From assembly GCF_005280585.1 (NCBI RefSeq), contig NZ_SZVO01000005.1, forward strand, positions 248,001 through 312,000: DNA of 64,000 nucleotides. Reading direction: 5' to 3'. The translations under genes were made by a program, and so were the position numbers. The notes under the pieces were generated by a model. The model was not told the DNA's origin. It did no database searches and saw only the letters and a list, made by a program, of their open reading frames with translations. Source of the DNA: Dyadobacter frigoris (lineage in GTDB: Bacteria > Bacteroidota > Bacteroidia > Cytophagales > Spirosomataceae). This document shows, piece after piece, positions 17,334 to 26,834 of this stretch (positions are counted from its first letter, which is position 1; each line of letters starts with the position of its first letter).

Positions 17334-17405
17334 TTAATCGTTGATGGAAAATTGACCTTTAAGAAAGTGAATACAAATATTTGTATCGAGTAAATAAAGA
17401 TTCAT
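17334..17405 (-). pseudogene. truncated VapC-type toxin remnant (23 codons)
   Basis: The frame starts ATG at 17405 and gives MNLYLLDTNICIHFLKGQF followed by SIND and a stop. This is the canonical N-terminus of a VapC PIN-domain toxin (YLLDTNICIHFLKG with the first catalytic Asp), but the remaining roughly 110 residues are missing. The frame ends 4 bases before the antitoxin start of the next module. An intact 59-residue antitoxin-like gene lies 41 bases upstream, so this is the broken toxin of that older module, apparently cut off when the second module arrived. Confidence 0.8.
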
Positions 17406-17446
17406 AACTGAATATCCCGGGGACTGTCATTTCGGGCAGAATGGAT

Positions 17447-17626
17447 TCATGCAGCCAACGCATCACTTTCCCAACTTCCAAAAAGCTTCATGAAAGAATC
17501 TTCTTGCATCTTCGAAAGCTCCTCTGTATGTCGCTCAGCAACTGGTAAACCAAGGCGATTTGCTAATCCTTTGATTAGCTCAAAATCCTTATCATCTTTT
17601 GTTTCTATAATGATTGTATGTGTCAT
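17447..17626 (-). CDS. small orphan antitoxin-like protein (59 aa)
   Basis: A short gene read directly: 59 residues starting MTHTIIIETKDDKDFELIKG, then LANRLGLPVAERH and a C-terminal MKLFGSWESDALAA. The beta start, central helix and final acidic GSWESD segment are typical of short VapB-like antitoxins found before VapC genes in Bacteroidota. The toxin remnant with the YLLDTNICIH start follows directly, which supports this call. With its toxin reduced to 23 codons the antitoxin is an orphan; it may still bind DNA or protect against related toxins. Confidence 0.7.
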   Translation of the reverse strand: MTHTIIIETKDDKDFELIKGLANRLGLPVAERHTEELSKMQEDSFMKLFGSWESDALAA

Positions 17627-17848
17627 GGCTGCATAATTATACTTATTGAAACAAATAATACAATATAATGTACCAATTTAAAATGTTTTTACCTGGTAAA
17701 CAACTTTATCAATTCTACATTATCAGGTCTGTGTTATTTTATTATCAAAACATTTATCCACCAAAAAATACTAAAAACTCCGCGTCCAGCCCTAACTTTA
17801 CCATTCAAATCTGATTCATTCATTTTACATTATTATTACCGTCATAAA

Positions 17849-19249
17849 ATGGAATACCGCATAGAAAAAGACACCATGGGCGAAGTGCAGGTACCTGCTC
17901 ATGTATATTGGGGCGCTCAAACGCAACGCTCTATCCAGAATTTCCCGATTGCGCAGGATATTAACAAAATGCCAAAGGAGATCATCAGAGCGTTTGCATA
18001 TTTGAAAAAAGCAGCAGCCATTACAAATTCGGAAGCGGGCGTTCTTCCAAAAGAAAAAAGTGACCTGATCGGACAGGTTTGTGATGAAATACTGACTGGC
18101 GGTCTGGAAGATCAATTCCCGTTGGTAGTTTGGCAAACTGGTTCAGGAACACAGTCGAACATGAATTGCAATGAAGTTATCGCTTACCGCGGTCACGTTT
18201 TGCAAGGTGGTGATTTGTCTGACAAAACTAAATTTTTGCATCCAAATGATGATGTGAACAAGTCACAATCATCCAATGATACTTTCCCGACTGCAATGCA
18301 TATTGCAGCGTATAAAATTCTGGTAGACGTTACGATTCCGGGTATTACCAAATTGCGTGATACTTTGAAAGCAAAATCAGAAGCTTTCAAACATGTGGTC
18401 AAAATCGGCCGTACTCACTTTATGGATGCAACGCCGTTAACGCTTGGACAGGAATTTTCAGGTTATGCATCTCAGCTTGATCACGGTTTGCGCGCCATTT
18501 ACCATACACTTTCTCATCTTTCTGAACTTGCTTTAGGTGGAACTGCGGTAGGAACTGGTATCAATACACCAGAAGGTTACTCAGAAAATGTTGCAAAACA
18601 TATTGCACTTTTAACAGGATTACCGTTTGTTACGGCTGAAAATAAATTTGAAGCTTTGGCTGCTCACGATGCGATTGTGGAAGTCCACGGCGCTCTGAAA
18701 ACAGTGGCGGTTAGTCTGATGAAAATCGGAAATGATATCCGTATGTTGTCTTCGGGGCCACGTTCAGGAATTGGTGAAATCCATATTCCGGATAACGAAC
18801 CGGGAAGTTCGATCATGCCTGGAAAAGTAAATCCAACGCAATGTGAAGCGATGACAATGGTGGCAGCACAGGTAATGGGAAATGATGTAGCGATCAGCAT
18901 TGGAGGTTCGAACGGGCATTTTGAGTTGAACGTTTTCAAACCTTTGATGGCGTATAATTTCCTTCATTCGGCCCGTTTGATTGGTGATGTTTGCGTTTCT
19001 TTTAATGATAACTGTGCAATTGGGATCGAACCATTGCATGAAAATATCAAAAAACACGTAAACAATTCGTTGATGCTTGTAACCTCTCTAAACACGAAAA
19101 TCGGTTATTACAAAGCAGCCGAAATCGCTCAGACTGCTCATAAAAACGGTACAACGTTGAAAGAAACGGCTGTTGCTTTGGGTTACGTTACGCCTGAGGA
19201 ATTTGATGCCTGGGTTAAACCTGAAGAAATGGTTGGCGAGATCAGGTAA
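17849..19249 (+). CDS. fumC: class II fumarate hydratase FumC
   Basis: A 466-residue iron-independent fumarase that interconverts fumarate and L-malate in the TCA cycle as a cytosolic tetramer. Motifs: [19 protein letters not shown] at the start, [14 protein letters not shown] (about 98-111), [11 protein letters not shown] with the catalytic His (about 187), and the superfamily signature [13 protein letters not shown] (about 317-329) carrying the catalytic Ser. Length is standard (about 465). A hairpin terminator lies about 30 bases after the stop. Genes of the same pathway are not adjacent, so it is probably monocistronic. Confidence 0.97.
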   Translation: MEYRIEKDTMGEVQVPAHVYWGAQTQRSIQNFPIAQDINKMPKEIIRAFAYLKKAAAITNSEAGVLPKEKSDLIGQVCDEILTGGLEDQFPLVVWQTGSGTQSNMNCNEVIAYRGHVLQGGDLSDKTKFLHPNDDVNKSQSSNDTFPTAMHIAAYKILVDVTIPGITKLRDTLKAKSEAFKHVVKIGRTHFMDATPLTLGQEFSGYASQLDHGLRAIYHTLSHLSELALGGTAVGTGINTPEGYSENVAKHIALLTGLPFVTAENKFEALAAHDAIVEVHGALKTVAVSLMKIGNDIRMLSSGPRSGIGEIHIPDNEPGSSIMPGKVNPTQCEAMTMVAAQVMGNDVAISIGGSNGHFELNVFKPLMAYNFLHSARLIGDVCVSFNDNCAIGIEPLHENIKKHVNNSLMLVTSLNTKIGYYKAAEIAQTAHKNGTTLKETAVALGYVTPEEFDAWVKPEEMVGEIR

Positions 19250-19278
19250 TTTCGATTTATATCAGGAATATTATTCTG

Positions 19279-19306
19279 GCCCTGCGCATTTGCGTGGGGC
19301 TTTTTA
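19279..19306 (+). terminator. terminator of fumC
   Basis: Hairpin GCCCTGCGCA / TGCGTGGGGC with two non-Watson-Crick or mismatched positions, followed by TTTTT. It starts 29 bases after the fumC stop. Confidence 0.75.
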
Positions 19307-19342
19307 TTTACTTTGTGCTACAAATTCCTAAAATTATTACTT

Positions 19343-21715
19343 ATGTTGTTTCGCCATTCAAGAGCTTTTTTCCTCTGCATTTTATTTTTCAAAATTTCGC
19401 TGATCGCTTATTCTCAAAAAGCTGATAATAAAAAGGCTTTAAAACTTTGGTATGATACACCCGCAACCGACTGGATGACCCAGGCTCTGCCTATTGGAAA
19501 CGGATATCTGGGCGTGATGTTTTTTGGTGATCCGGCAGAAGAAAGACTGCAATTTTCAGAAGGAAGCTTGTGGGCAGGCGGAAAAGGCGCGAATGAGGAA
19601 TATAATTTTGGGTTAAGAAAGGATGCGTACAAAACACTTCCAAAAGTAAGAGAGCTGCTTGCCCAAGGAAAACTGGCAGAAGCCGATAAACTGGCCAGTG
19701 CAGAAATGACCGGCATTATTCACGAGAAAAAAGAAAACACACCTTCAAGTGATTTCGGGGCGCAGCAAACCATGGGCGATTTGTATGTAAGCGTTTCACA
19801 TACCGGACAGGTAAAAAATTACCGCCGGGAACTGGATATTTCGACCGCGACTGGAAAGGTTACTTACGAAGTTGGAAAAGAAAAATTCGAAAGAACTTAT
19901 TTCGGTAATTATCCTTCAAGGGTAATGGTGTACAATTTCAAATCGACGTCGGCGGAAACTTATTCAATTCGTTTTTCTGCGCCACATAAAAAGGAATACG
20001 AGAAATTTGAAAAGAACCGGTATGTTTTTGGAGGAAGTCTGAAGGATAACAAACAGGAATTTGAAACAACGTACCGGATTGATACGGATGGAAAAGTAAG
20101 TTACGAAGCTGGTGTGGTAACTGTAAAAAATGCCAGAAAAGTTACACTGATTCACACGGCATCGACAGAATATACATATCAATTCCCCAATTATAAGGGC
20201 AACGATTACAAGAAAATAAATCAGCAGATAATGGCTTCGGTTGCTGGTAAAAATGAAATTATACTTCAAGCCGAGCAGCAAAGAGATTACAAAAATCTGT
20301 TCGACCGCGTTTCCTTAAATCTTGGTAATGAACTAAATAATTCTGTTCCGACCGACAAAAGACAAATCGCTTATTTTCAAGGCACACCTGATCCGGGTTT
20401 TGAGGTTTTATATTTTCAATATGGGCGTTATCTTATGATTTCTTCAACGCGCCCGGGAACCATGCCCATGAGCTTGCAGGGAAAATGGAACGACAGTACA
20501 AATCCGCCATGGGCAAATGATTATCATACCAATATCAACATGCAAATGTTGTACTGGCCGGCGGAAGTTACCAACCTTTCGGAATGTTATCTTCCGTTAT
20601 CTGATTTTACCAAATCAATTGTTGAGCCAGGAAAACTGGCCGCCAAAGAATTTTTTAATACCCGTGGCTGGACGGTTAATACGATGCTGAATGCCTATGG
20701 TTATACTTCTCCGGGATGGAGTTTTCCGTGGGGATTTTATCCTGGTGGGGCAGGTTGGCTAAGTCAACATCTTTGGGAACATTATGCGTTTACAAACGAT
20801 GTTAATTATTTGAAAAACACTGCGTATCCTATCATGAAGGAAGCTTCATTATTTTGGATTGATTATCTGACCAAAGGAAAAAGTGGATTTCTGGTTTCTT
20901 CGCCATCTTATTCTCCGGAACATGGCGGAATTTCTACTGGTGCATCGATGGATCACCAGATTGCCTGGGATGTACTTTCCAATACGATTCTTGCCAGTAA
21001 GATTCTAAAAACTGATACTGATTTTGCGAGCGAAGCACAAAAAGTAAGAGATCACATCCAGCCACCACAAATTGGTAGATGGGGACAATTGCAGGAATGG
21101 AACGAAGATGTCGATGATTCAACCGATAAACACCGTCACGTTTCACACCTTTTCGCCCTGCATCCGGGTCGGCAGATTTCCCCAACTTCAACACCAGAAT
21201 TCGCAAAAGCCGCAAGGGTAACTTTGAATGCGCGGGGTGACGAAGGAACAGGTTGGTCCCTGGCTTGGAAAGTTAATTTCTGGGCCAGATTGCAGGATGG
21301 AAACCGCGCTTATTCCTTGTTTAAAAGAATCCTGCGTCCGGTGGGTGATAAAACAGAAAACATGATGAATGGCGGCGGATCGTATTCCAATTTACTTTGT
21401 GCACATCCGCCTTTTCAATTGGATGGAAACATGGGATCAACAGCCGGAATTGCTGAAATGCTTTTGCAATCGCAGGCCGGTGTTATTGAATTGTTACCTG
21501 CGTTACCGGATTCATGGCCGACAGGTGAAATAAAAGGTTTAAAAGCCCGTGGAAATGTTACGGTTGACGAGCAGTGGAAAGATGGAAAATTGGTTTCAGT
21601 AACATTGGTTTCCGGAAATTCGGAAAAACAGAAGTTGAAGTTAGGTACAAAAACGTTGGAGGTTGATTTGATTAAGGATCAGAAGAAAGTTGTTTCGGCG
21701 GGATTGTTTCAATAG
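19343..21715 (+). CDS. GH95 alpha-L-fucosidase, exported
   Basis: A 790-residue glycoside hydrolase with an N-terminal signal (hydrophobic run ending near LIAYSQK). After KLWYDTPATDWMTQALPIGNG, the typical GH95 start, the catalytic barrel shows NDYHTNINMQMLYWPAE (the paired Asn residues of the base relay), SPSYSPEHGG (candidate general acid Glu) and LDGNMGSTAGIAEML (Asp). GH95 enzymes release alpha-1,2-fucose (or galactose) from xyloglucan, RG-II or glycans by inversion. I chose the ATG at 19343; an in-frame TTG at 19313 is less likely. It may serve with the GH31 enzyme and uronate genes in plant cell-wall breakdown. Confidence 0.93.
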   Translation: MLFRHSRAFFLCILFFKISLIAYSQKADNKKALKLWYDTPATDWMTQALPIGNGYLGVMFFGDPAEERLQFSEGSLWAGGKGANEEYNFGLRKDAYKTLPKVRELLAQGKLAEADKLASAEMTGIIHEKKENTPSSDFGAQQTMGDLYVSVSHTGQVKNYRRELDISTATGKVTYEVGKEKFERTYFGNYPSRVMVYNFKSTSAETYSIRFSAPHKKEYEKFEKNRYVFGGSLKDNKQEFETTYRIDTDGKVSYEAGVVTVKNARKVTLIHTASTEYTYQFPNYKGNDYKKINQQIMASVAGKNEIILQAEQQRDYKNLFDRVSLNLGNELNNSVPTDKRQIAYFQGTPDPGFEVLYFQYGRYLMISSTRPGTMPMSLQGKWNDSTNPPWANDYHTNINMQMLYWPAEVTNLSECYLPLSDFTKSIVEPGKLAAKEFFNTRGWTVNTMLNAYGYTSPGWSFPWGFYPGGAGWLSQHLWEHYAFTNDVNYLKNTAYPIMKEASLFWIDYLTKGKSGFLVSSPSYSPEHGGISTGASMDHQIAWDVLSNTILASKILKTDTDFASEAQKVRDHIQPPQIGRWGQLQEWNEDVDDSTDKHRHVSHLFALHPGRQISPTSTPEFAKAARVTLNARGDEGTGWSLAWKVNFWARLQDGNRAYSLFKRILRPVGDKTENMMNGGGSYSNLLCAHPPFQLDGNMGSTAGIAEMLLQSQAGVIELLPALPDSWPTGEIKGLKARGNVTVDEQWKDGKLVSVTLVSGNSEKQKLKLGTKTLEVDLIKDQKKVVSAGLFQ

Positions 21716-21782
21716 AGATTTGTAGCGTTGGTTATGTCACCCTTTCAGGGTTGAACCATAGTTGTTAAGCGATTTTTCTATA

Positions 21783-21842
21783 ATAATGTCATCCCTTCGG
21801 GATTATGCGTATTCGAAATCCCGAAGGGATGATATTATTATA
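21783..21842. repeat. long REP palindrome
   Basis: TAATAATGTCATCCCTTCGG on the left faces CCGAAGGGATGATATTATTA on the right, giving about 24-base near-perfect arms (including the neighbouring GATT/AATC) around a short loop. The pair is two REP units in opposite orientation. Confidence 0.9.
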
Positions 21843-22102
21843 GAGTGAGAAAGGACATATCCATTTTCTTACCCCGACGTCCTGACATACAATGTGCAAA
21901 AATTTGTATTATAAATATCTAAAATCAAATAGTTTACCAATTTCTAATGAGCACAATCCCGAAGGGATGATATTATTATAGAAAATTGCCGAGATATACC
22001 AACCCTAACCCCCAGGGGGTGACATAACCTAATTCACAAATTGATTTTAAACCAATAATTCCAATTTCATAATCAAACCTTGGATAACAAAAACCAAACC
22101 CC

Positions 22103-22165
22103 ATGAACATCCGGAAAGAACTTTCTAAACAACAAATTAATTTCAAAAAACACGCACTTGCGATC
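22103..22165 (+). pseudogene. duplicated 5' fragment of the HEAT-repeat gene, cut by a REP
   Basis: The sequence from ATG at 22103 encodes MNIRKELSKQQINFKKHALAI, nearly identical to the first 21 residues of the intact gene at 22617, and the upstream sequence (CCTTGGATAACAAAAA) is duplicated too. The match stops at CTTGCGATC, exactly where REP sequence (CTTCGGGATTATGC) begins. So a copy of the gene start was separated from its body by a REP element, and the intact copy lies 514 bases downstream. Confidence 0.85.
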
Positions 22166-22261
22166 CTTCGGGATTATGCATATTTGAAATCCCGATAAAG
22201 ATAATATTATTACAGCATGAAAGACTACATATCTGTCTCACAGCCCCAACAGGGTGACATA

Positions 22262-22540
22262 TAGCAAGCAAAAGTTAGTATTACAAAAAAAAAAAATCAA
22301 ATAATTTACCTGAATTTCTAATGAGCACAATCCCGAAGGGATGACATTATTATAGAAAATTGCCAAGACATACCAATCCTAACCCCAACAGGGTGACATA
22401 TAGCAAGCAAAAGTTAGTATTACAAAAAAATTTAAAATCAAATAATTTACCTGAATTTCTAATGAGCACAATCCCGAAGGGATGACATTATTATAGAAAA
22501 TTGCCAAGACATACCAATCCTAACCCCAACGGGGTGACAT
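22262..22540. repeat. two tandem 139-140-bp repeat units
   Basis: Units at 22262-22400 and 22401-22540 are nearly identical: TAGCAAGCAAAAGTTAG, an A-run, a REP palindrome and CCCCAAC(a/g)GGGTGACAT. The first unit differs mainly in the A-run and a few substitutions. A diverged third copy lies near 21935-22040. Confidence 0.88.
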
Positions 22541-22616
22541 AACCTAATTCATAAATTGATTTTAAACCAACATTTCAACCTATTAATAAAACCTTGGATA
22601 ACAAAAATTAAATTCC

Positions 22617-23132
22617 ATGAACATCCGGGAAGAACTTTCTAAACAACAAATCCACTTCAAAAAACACGCACTTGCGATCACCGAATTTGCTGTTTCTTCT
22701 GACGAAAACTTCAAAGAACTCATTGATTGCTTTCTTTCAAATGATATACGTGTAGCGCAACGGGCGGCTTGGAGCGTAAGTTGGGCGGCTCAAAAAAAGC
22801 CTGAAATCGTTCAACCCTACATTGGTGTTTTAGTGGATCAGTTGAAAAGAAAAGATGTTCACAATGCCGTAATCCGAAACAGTTTACGGATTTTGGAAGA
22901 TTTAATTATTCCGGAAAAATTTCATGGAGAAGTAATGGACGCTTGTTTTCAGTTTCTTGAAAAACGTGAAACAGCCATTGCGATTAAGGCTTTTGCATTA
23001 ACGGTGCTTTTCAATTTGTCCAAAATTTATCCTGATATTAAAAATGAGCTCCGATTTATTATTGAAGAAAACATGGATTACGAAACGGCAGCATACCGAT
23101 CAAGAGGAAAGAAAATTCTCGCCGGATTATAA
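22617..23132 (+). CDS. HEAT-repeat-like protein
   Basis: A 171-residue all-helical soluble protein. Helix pairs such as DIRVAQRAAWSVSWAAQKKP (about 45-64), VLVDQLKRKDVHNAVIRNSLRILED and TAIAIKAFALTVLFNLSKIYP have the spacing of HEAT/adenylosine-type repeats, which serve as protein-binding scaffolds. No signal sequence or catalytic motif. Length and pattern match a small HEAT protein common in Cytophagales; its role is unknown. Its first 21 codons and upstream sequence are duplicated at 22103, so the gene has been through a local rearrangement. Confidence 0.7.
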   Translation: MNIREELSKQQIHFKKHALAITEFAVSSDENFKELIDCFLSNDIRVAQRAAWSVSWAAQKKPEIVQPYIGVLVDQLKRKDVHNAVIRNSLRILEDLIIPEKFHGEVMDACFQFLEKRETAIAIKAFALTVLFNLSKIYPDIKNELRFIIEENMDYETAAYRSRGKKILAGL

Positions 23133-23241
23133 CATTTCCAGTTAATGAAGCCGGATGCAGTTTGAGGGTTACCTTTCTTAATGTAGCTTTAACGAATAAT
23201 TTACAAATCATTCCAGGCGCGTTATAAATTATTTGAAAAGA

Positions 23242-23249
23242 TAATTTTG
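23242..23249 (+). promoter_or_regulatory. putative -7 element for the dehydrogenase-galK-galM genes
   Basis: TAATTTTG, an exact TAnnTTTG, 50 bases before the start of the dehydrogenase gene. No convincing -33 TTG at 17-23 bases upstream. Confidence 0.35.
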
Positions 23250-23298
23250 AAATTTGCAGGTAAAAACGGAGATTTTTCTCTCTTTAAAATAAAAAACA

Positions 23299-24240
23299 AT
23301 GGTCATATACTGTCATGCAAATTTTGACGACGTACTTCGAAATCGATTAACCGAAGTTCTTTCACCAAAATATACGATTCATTTTCAATCTGATACGCAG
23401 TCAAAAACAGAGGCGCAAAATTTGTTTTTTGAAGCCGATTATATATTAGGAAATCCGCCTTTGGACTGGTTTTCAGAGCCTTTAAATAATTTGAAATTCT
23501 GGCAGCTGGATTCTGCCGGTTTTGATCAATACGCATCGGTAAGATTAAACGGGCAAACAAAAGTAGCCAATATGGGCGACTGGTTTGCACGTCCTTGTGC
23601 CGAATCGATTGTTGGCGGTATATTGGCGCTTTACCGCGGTATTGATAAACTTACGTTACTGAAAGAAAAAACAGAATGGGTTGGAGCGCCATTAAGGGCT
23701 GAGTTACGTTTGCTTTCAGGTCAGGAAGTTGTTATTCTTGGCGCAGGAACAATCGGCAGCACAGTCAAACTACTTTTGCAGGGTTTTGGATGTACGCTTC
23801 ATTTAATGGCCAGAACTTCTCCTGATGCGGATATTCATTCAAAGGAAGATTTGCTAAATGTTTTACCAAATACTGACTTGGTGATTAATACACTGCCCGG
23901 ATCTGCTGCTAATTTTGCTGATCAGGCAATGTTTCAGGCTATGAAAAAAGGCAGTGTATATGCCAGTGTTGGCCGTGGAAGTACAACTGACGAGCAGGCA
24001 CTTATTGAAGTGCTCAATTCAAAACATCTTGACGGAGCCGTTCTGGATGTTACCGAAATTGAGCCAATTCCGAATGACAATCCGTTGTGGAAAATGGATA
24101 ACGTTATTCTAAGTCAGCATACCGGTGGTGGACATGCCGATGAACATGTTGGCAAAGTGGATTTATTCCTAAACAATATCATGACGATTGAAAACGGCGG
24201 CACTCCGATTAATGAAATAAACCTTGCAAAAGGATATTAA
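23299..24240 (+). CDS. D-isomer-specific 2-hydroxyacid dehydrogenase
   Basis: A 313-residue NAD(P)-dependent enzyme that interconverts 2-keto acids and D-2-hydroxy acids. The Rossmann motif GAGTIGSTVKLLLQGFG (about 145-161), a catalytic Arg in NTLPGSAAN/ASVGRGSTTD, the Glu in DVTEIEPIP (about 250) and the His in LSQHTGGGH (about 272) are present. The catalytic domain N-terminus is shorter and more divergent than in lactate or glycerate dehydrogenases, so the substrate is open. galK starts 60 bases downstream on the same strand. Confidence 0.85.
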   Translation: MVIYCHANFDDVLRNRLTEVLSPKYTIHFQSDTQSKTEAQNLFFEADYILGNPPLDWFSEPLNNLKFWQLDSAGFDQYASVRLNGQTKVANMGDWFARPCAESIVGGILALYRGIDKLTLLKEKTEWVGAPLRAELRLLSGQEVVILGAGTIGSTVKLLLQGFGCTLHLMARTSPDADIHSKEDLLNVLPNTDLVINTLPGSAANFADQAMFQAMKKGSVYASVGRGSTTDEQALIEVLNSKHLDGAVLDVTEIEPIPNDNPLWKMDNVILSQHTGGGHADEHVGKVDLFLNNIMTIENGGTPINEINLAKGY

Positions 24241-24300
24241 GAAAGCATTGAAAACGATTATCAGTCAATTCCTGAATGATAATCTACAAACAAAAAATAA

Positions 24301-25494
24301 ATGACAAGTACAGAATTGAGCACGGCAGAACGGATTCGTGAAAATTATATTGCCCATTTTGGTAATAATACCGGTACAGAGAATTTCAGACTTTTCCGCT
24401 CTCCGGGAAGAATTAACCTGATCGGAGAACATACCGATTATAACAATGGATTCGTACTACCAGCCAGCGTAGACAAGGCTGTCTATTTCGCAATTTCTCC
24501 TCGTATTGATAACCAGGTCGTTTTGTATGCGGTTGATTTAAATGAAACCTACACTTTTCAGGTTGAAGATATTTCCAAACCAGATCAAAAATGGGCATAT
24601 TTTCAATTAGGTATCATTGAGCAGATTTATAAAAACGGCTTGAATATTGGCGGATTCCAGGCTGCGTTTGGCGGAGATGTACCCCAGGGCGCCGGAATGT
24701 CTTCTTCTGCTGCTTTGGAATGTTGTCTATTATTTGCTTTGAATGAAGTTTTCAATTTGGAGCTGGACCGGTTTTCTATCGTAAAAATGTCTCAGAAAGC
24801 AGAGAATGAATATGTTGGCGTACAATGCGGCATTATGGATCAGTTTGCTTCCGGTTTTGGAAAAAAGGAAGCTGTAATTCGCCTGGATTGCCGCTCATTG
24901 GAATACGAATATTTTCCTTTTCCAATGGACGAATACATTCTTGTTCTTTGTAATACGCTTGTGGAACATTCACTAGCAAGTTCAGAATACAATACACGTC
25001 GGCTGGAATGTGAGAAAGGCGTATTTATACTACAAAAGTATAATCCAGAGATTAAAAGTCTTCGTGACGCTAATCCTGAAATTGTCGAAGAACATAAAGA
25101 TGAACTCGGGGATGTTGTTTATCGCCGTTGTAAATATATGACGGAGGAAATTGAGCGTGTACAGGTTGCCTGCGATTTCCTGACGGCTGGCGATCTTATC
25201 AGTTTTGGTAAAAAAATGTATGAAACACACCAGGGACTTCAGCATGAATATGAAGTAAGCTGCGAAGAACTCGACTTTTTGGTAGATCAGACATTTGACG
25301 ATCCGTCTGTAATTGGCGCTAGAATGATGGGTGGCGGTTTTGGCGGCTGTACGATCAATCTGGTAAAAAAAGATGGTGTTGAAGATTTTGAAGCAAAAAT
25401 GAAGAAAGCTTATTATGATAAATTTCAAATAAAATTGCCCTGCTATCGCGTGCAGATAACGGATGGGACCGAGGAAATTGTATTAAATGCTTAA
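24301..25494 (+). CDS. galK: galactokinase GalK
   Basis: A 397-residue GHMP-family kinase that phosphorylates galactose at C1 with ATP, the first committed step of the Leloir pathway in the cytosol. The galactokinase signature GRINLIGEHTDYNNG (about 31-45), the ATP-binding PQGAGMSSSAALE (about 129-141) and the C-terminal MMGGGFGGCT (about 344-353) are all intact. galM follows after 25 bases, consistent with a galactose operon, but galT and galE are not in the window. Confidence 0.96.
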   Translation: MTSTELSTAERIRENYIAHFGNNTGTENFRLFRSPGRINLIGEHTDYNNGFVLPASVDKAVYFAISPRIDNQVVLYAVDLNETYTFQVEDISKPDQKWAYFQLGIIEQIYKNGLNIGGFQAAFGGDVPQGAGMSSSAALECCLLFALNEVFNLELDRFSIVKMSQKAENEYVGVQCGIMDQFASGFGKKEAVIRLDCRSLEYEYFPFPMDEYILVLCNTLVEHSLASSEYNTRRLECEKGVFILQKYNPEIKSLRDANPEIVEEHKDELGDVVYRRCKYMTEEIERVQVACDFLTAGDLISFGKKMYETHQGLQHEYEVSCEELDFLVDQTFDDPSVIGARMMGGGFGGCTINLVKKDGVEDFEAKMKKAYYDKFQIKLPCYRVQITDGTEEIVLNA

Positions 25495-25519
25495 CCTTAA
25501 TAATTCCTAAAAATACCCC

Positions 25520-26671
25520 ATGAAAAAACGATCATTTTTATTCGCCGCGCTGATTGGCATTGGTCTGATGAGCTGCTCAAAAACCAAAAACGAAAACGAA
25601 AGTAAAACAATGACCAGTACGATTTCGAAAGAAGTATTCGGAGACCTTCCGGATGGTAAAAAAGCGGATCTCTATACGCTGACCAACGCCAATGGAATGA
25701 CCGTAAAAATCAGTAATTATGGCGGTATTATCACAGAATTAACAGCAAAAGACAAAAGTGGAAGATGGGAAGATGTCGTACTTGGGTTTGATTCTCTGGC
25801 TCCTTACATCGCAGAAAATCCATTTTTTGGTGCACTGGTTGGCCGTTTTGGAAACCGTATTGCCAACGGAAAATTTACGCTGGATGGTAAAACTTATAAT
25901 CTGCCAATTAACAACGGACCGAACTCTCTGCACGGTGGTATTAATGGCTTTAATAAGAAACTTTGGAACGCTACCGAAATTAAAAAAGATTCGATCGTAG
26001 GCCTTGAATTAACCTACGTGAGCAAAGACGGAGAAGAAGGATATCCCGGAACGCTGAATGTGAAAGTGACTTACACGCTTTCAAACGAAAACGGACTGCG
26101 TATTGATTATGAAGCAACTACGGACAAAAATACGGTTCTCAATTTGACGAACCATTCGTACTTTAACCTTAGCGGTTTGAAACGTGATATTTTGAACCAT
26201 GAGGTTTATATCAAATCAGATAGCATGGTTCCGGTGAATGCGACGCTGATTCCAACCGGAAAATTAAGAGCTGTAAAAGGAACACCGTTTGATTTTAACG
26301 AGCCTACACTTGTTGGCAAAAGAATTAATGATGTAGCAGACGAGCAAATTAAAAACGGCGGTGGTTATGATCATTGCTGGGTCATAAGTGGTGCCGACAA
26401 AAGCCTGGCACTTTTTGCAACGGTTAAGGATACTGAAAGCGGTCGTTTTATGGAAGTTTATACCACGGAACCTGCTGTTCAGTTTTACACAGGAAATTTC
26501 CTTGACGGAAAACTGACAGGAAAAGGTGCAACGTATGCAAAACGTTATGGCCTATGTCTTGAAACAGAACATTATCCGGATTCACCAAATCAACCTCAGT
26601 TCCCAACAACGGAATTGAAACCGGGAGAAACTTACAAAACTTCAACGGAGTATAAGTTTTCGGTTAAGTAA
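25520..26671 (+). CDS. galM: aldose 1-epimerase GalM, lipoprotein
   Basis: A 383-residue mutarotase that interconverts alpha and beta aldoses. The N-terminus is a lipoprotein signal (lipobox GLMSC, Cys about residue 20), so the enzyme is exported and anchored in the envelope. Motifs include NYGGIITEL, GRFGNRIANGKF, HGGINGFNKKLW with the first catalytic His, NLTNHSYFNL with the second His (about 213) and a C-terminal LCLETEHYPDSPNQP with the catalytic Glu. It sits 25 bases after galK. Location outside the cytoplasm suggests it acts on sugars released in the periplasm. Confidence 0.94.
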   Translation: MKKRSFLFAALIGIGLMSCSKTKNENESKTMTSTISKEVFGDLPDGKKADLYTLTNANGMTVKISNYGGIITELTAKDKSGRWEDVVLGFDSLAPYIAENPFFGALVGRFGNRIANGKFTLDGKTYNLPINNGPNSLHGGINGFNKKLWNATEIKKDSIVGLELTYVSKDGEEGYPGTLNVKVTYTLSNENGLRIDYEATTDKNTVLNLTNHSYFNLSGLKRDILNHEVYIKSDSMVPVNATLIPTGKLRAVKGTPFDFNEPTLVGKRINDVADEQIKNGGGYDHCWVISGADKSLALFATVKDTESGRFMEVYTTEPAVQFYTGNFLDGKLTGKGATYAKRYGLCLETEHYPDSPNQPQFPTTELKPGETYKTSTEYKFSVK

Positions 26672-26690
26672 TAATTCAAAATATTTCAGG

Positions 26691-26726
26691 AGCTGTCCGA
26701 GATGAAAATCTCTGACAGCTTTTTTG
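26691..26726 (+). terminator. terminator of the galK-galM transcript
   Basis: Arms AGCTGTC and GACAGCT with inner AGAGATTTTC-like pairing (AGAT...ATCTCT), followed by TTTTTT. It starts 20 bases after the galM stop. Confidence 0.88.
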
Positions 26727-26834
26727 TTTTTACGTATTTGAGAATTGAGGCCATGGCTAAAGCCGAAAAATTTGTGCCCCTTGCTCACCCAAGGTTAAAA
26801 CCTTGGGTTAATTTACTTCTTGCACAAACCTACA

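Larger units (their letters stand above)
21716..22616. repeat. 900-bp REP-rich intergenic region
   Basis: No intact gene was found. The stretch holds several copies of the palindrome ATCCCGAAGGGAT followed by GA(c/t)ATTATTATAG (near 21790, 21819, 21957, 22331 and 22470) and a degenerate copy near 22165-22200, alternating with a second motif CCCCAACGGGGTGACAT (near 22005, 22240, 22383, 22523). The elements are a different REP family from the CCGTCGGACGG units near the RAYT gene. A partial copy of the next gene is embedded at 22103. Confidence 0.88.
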
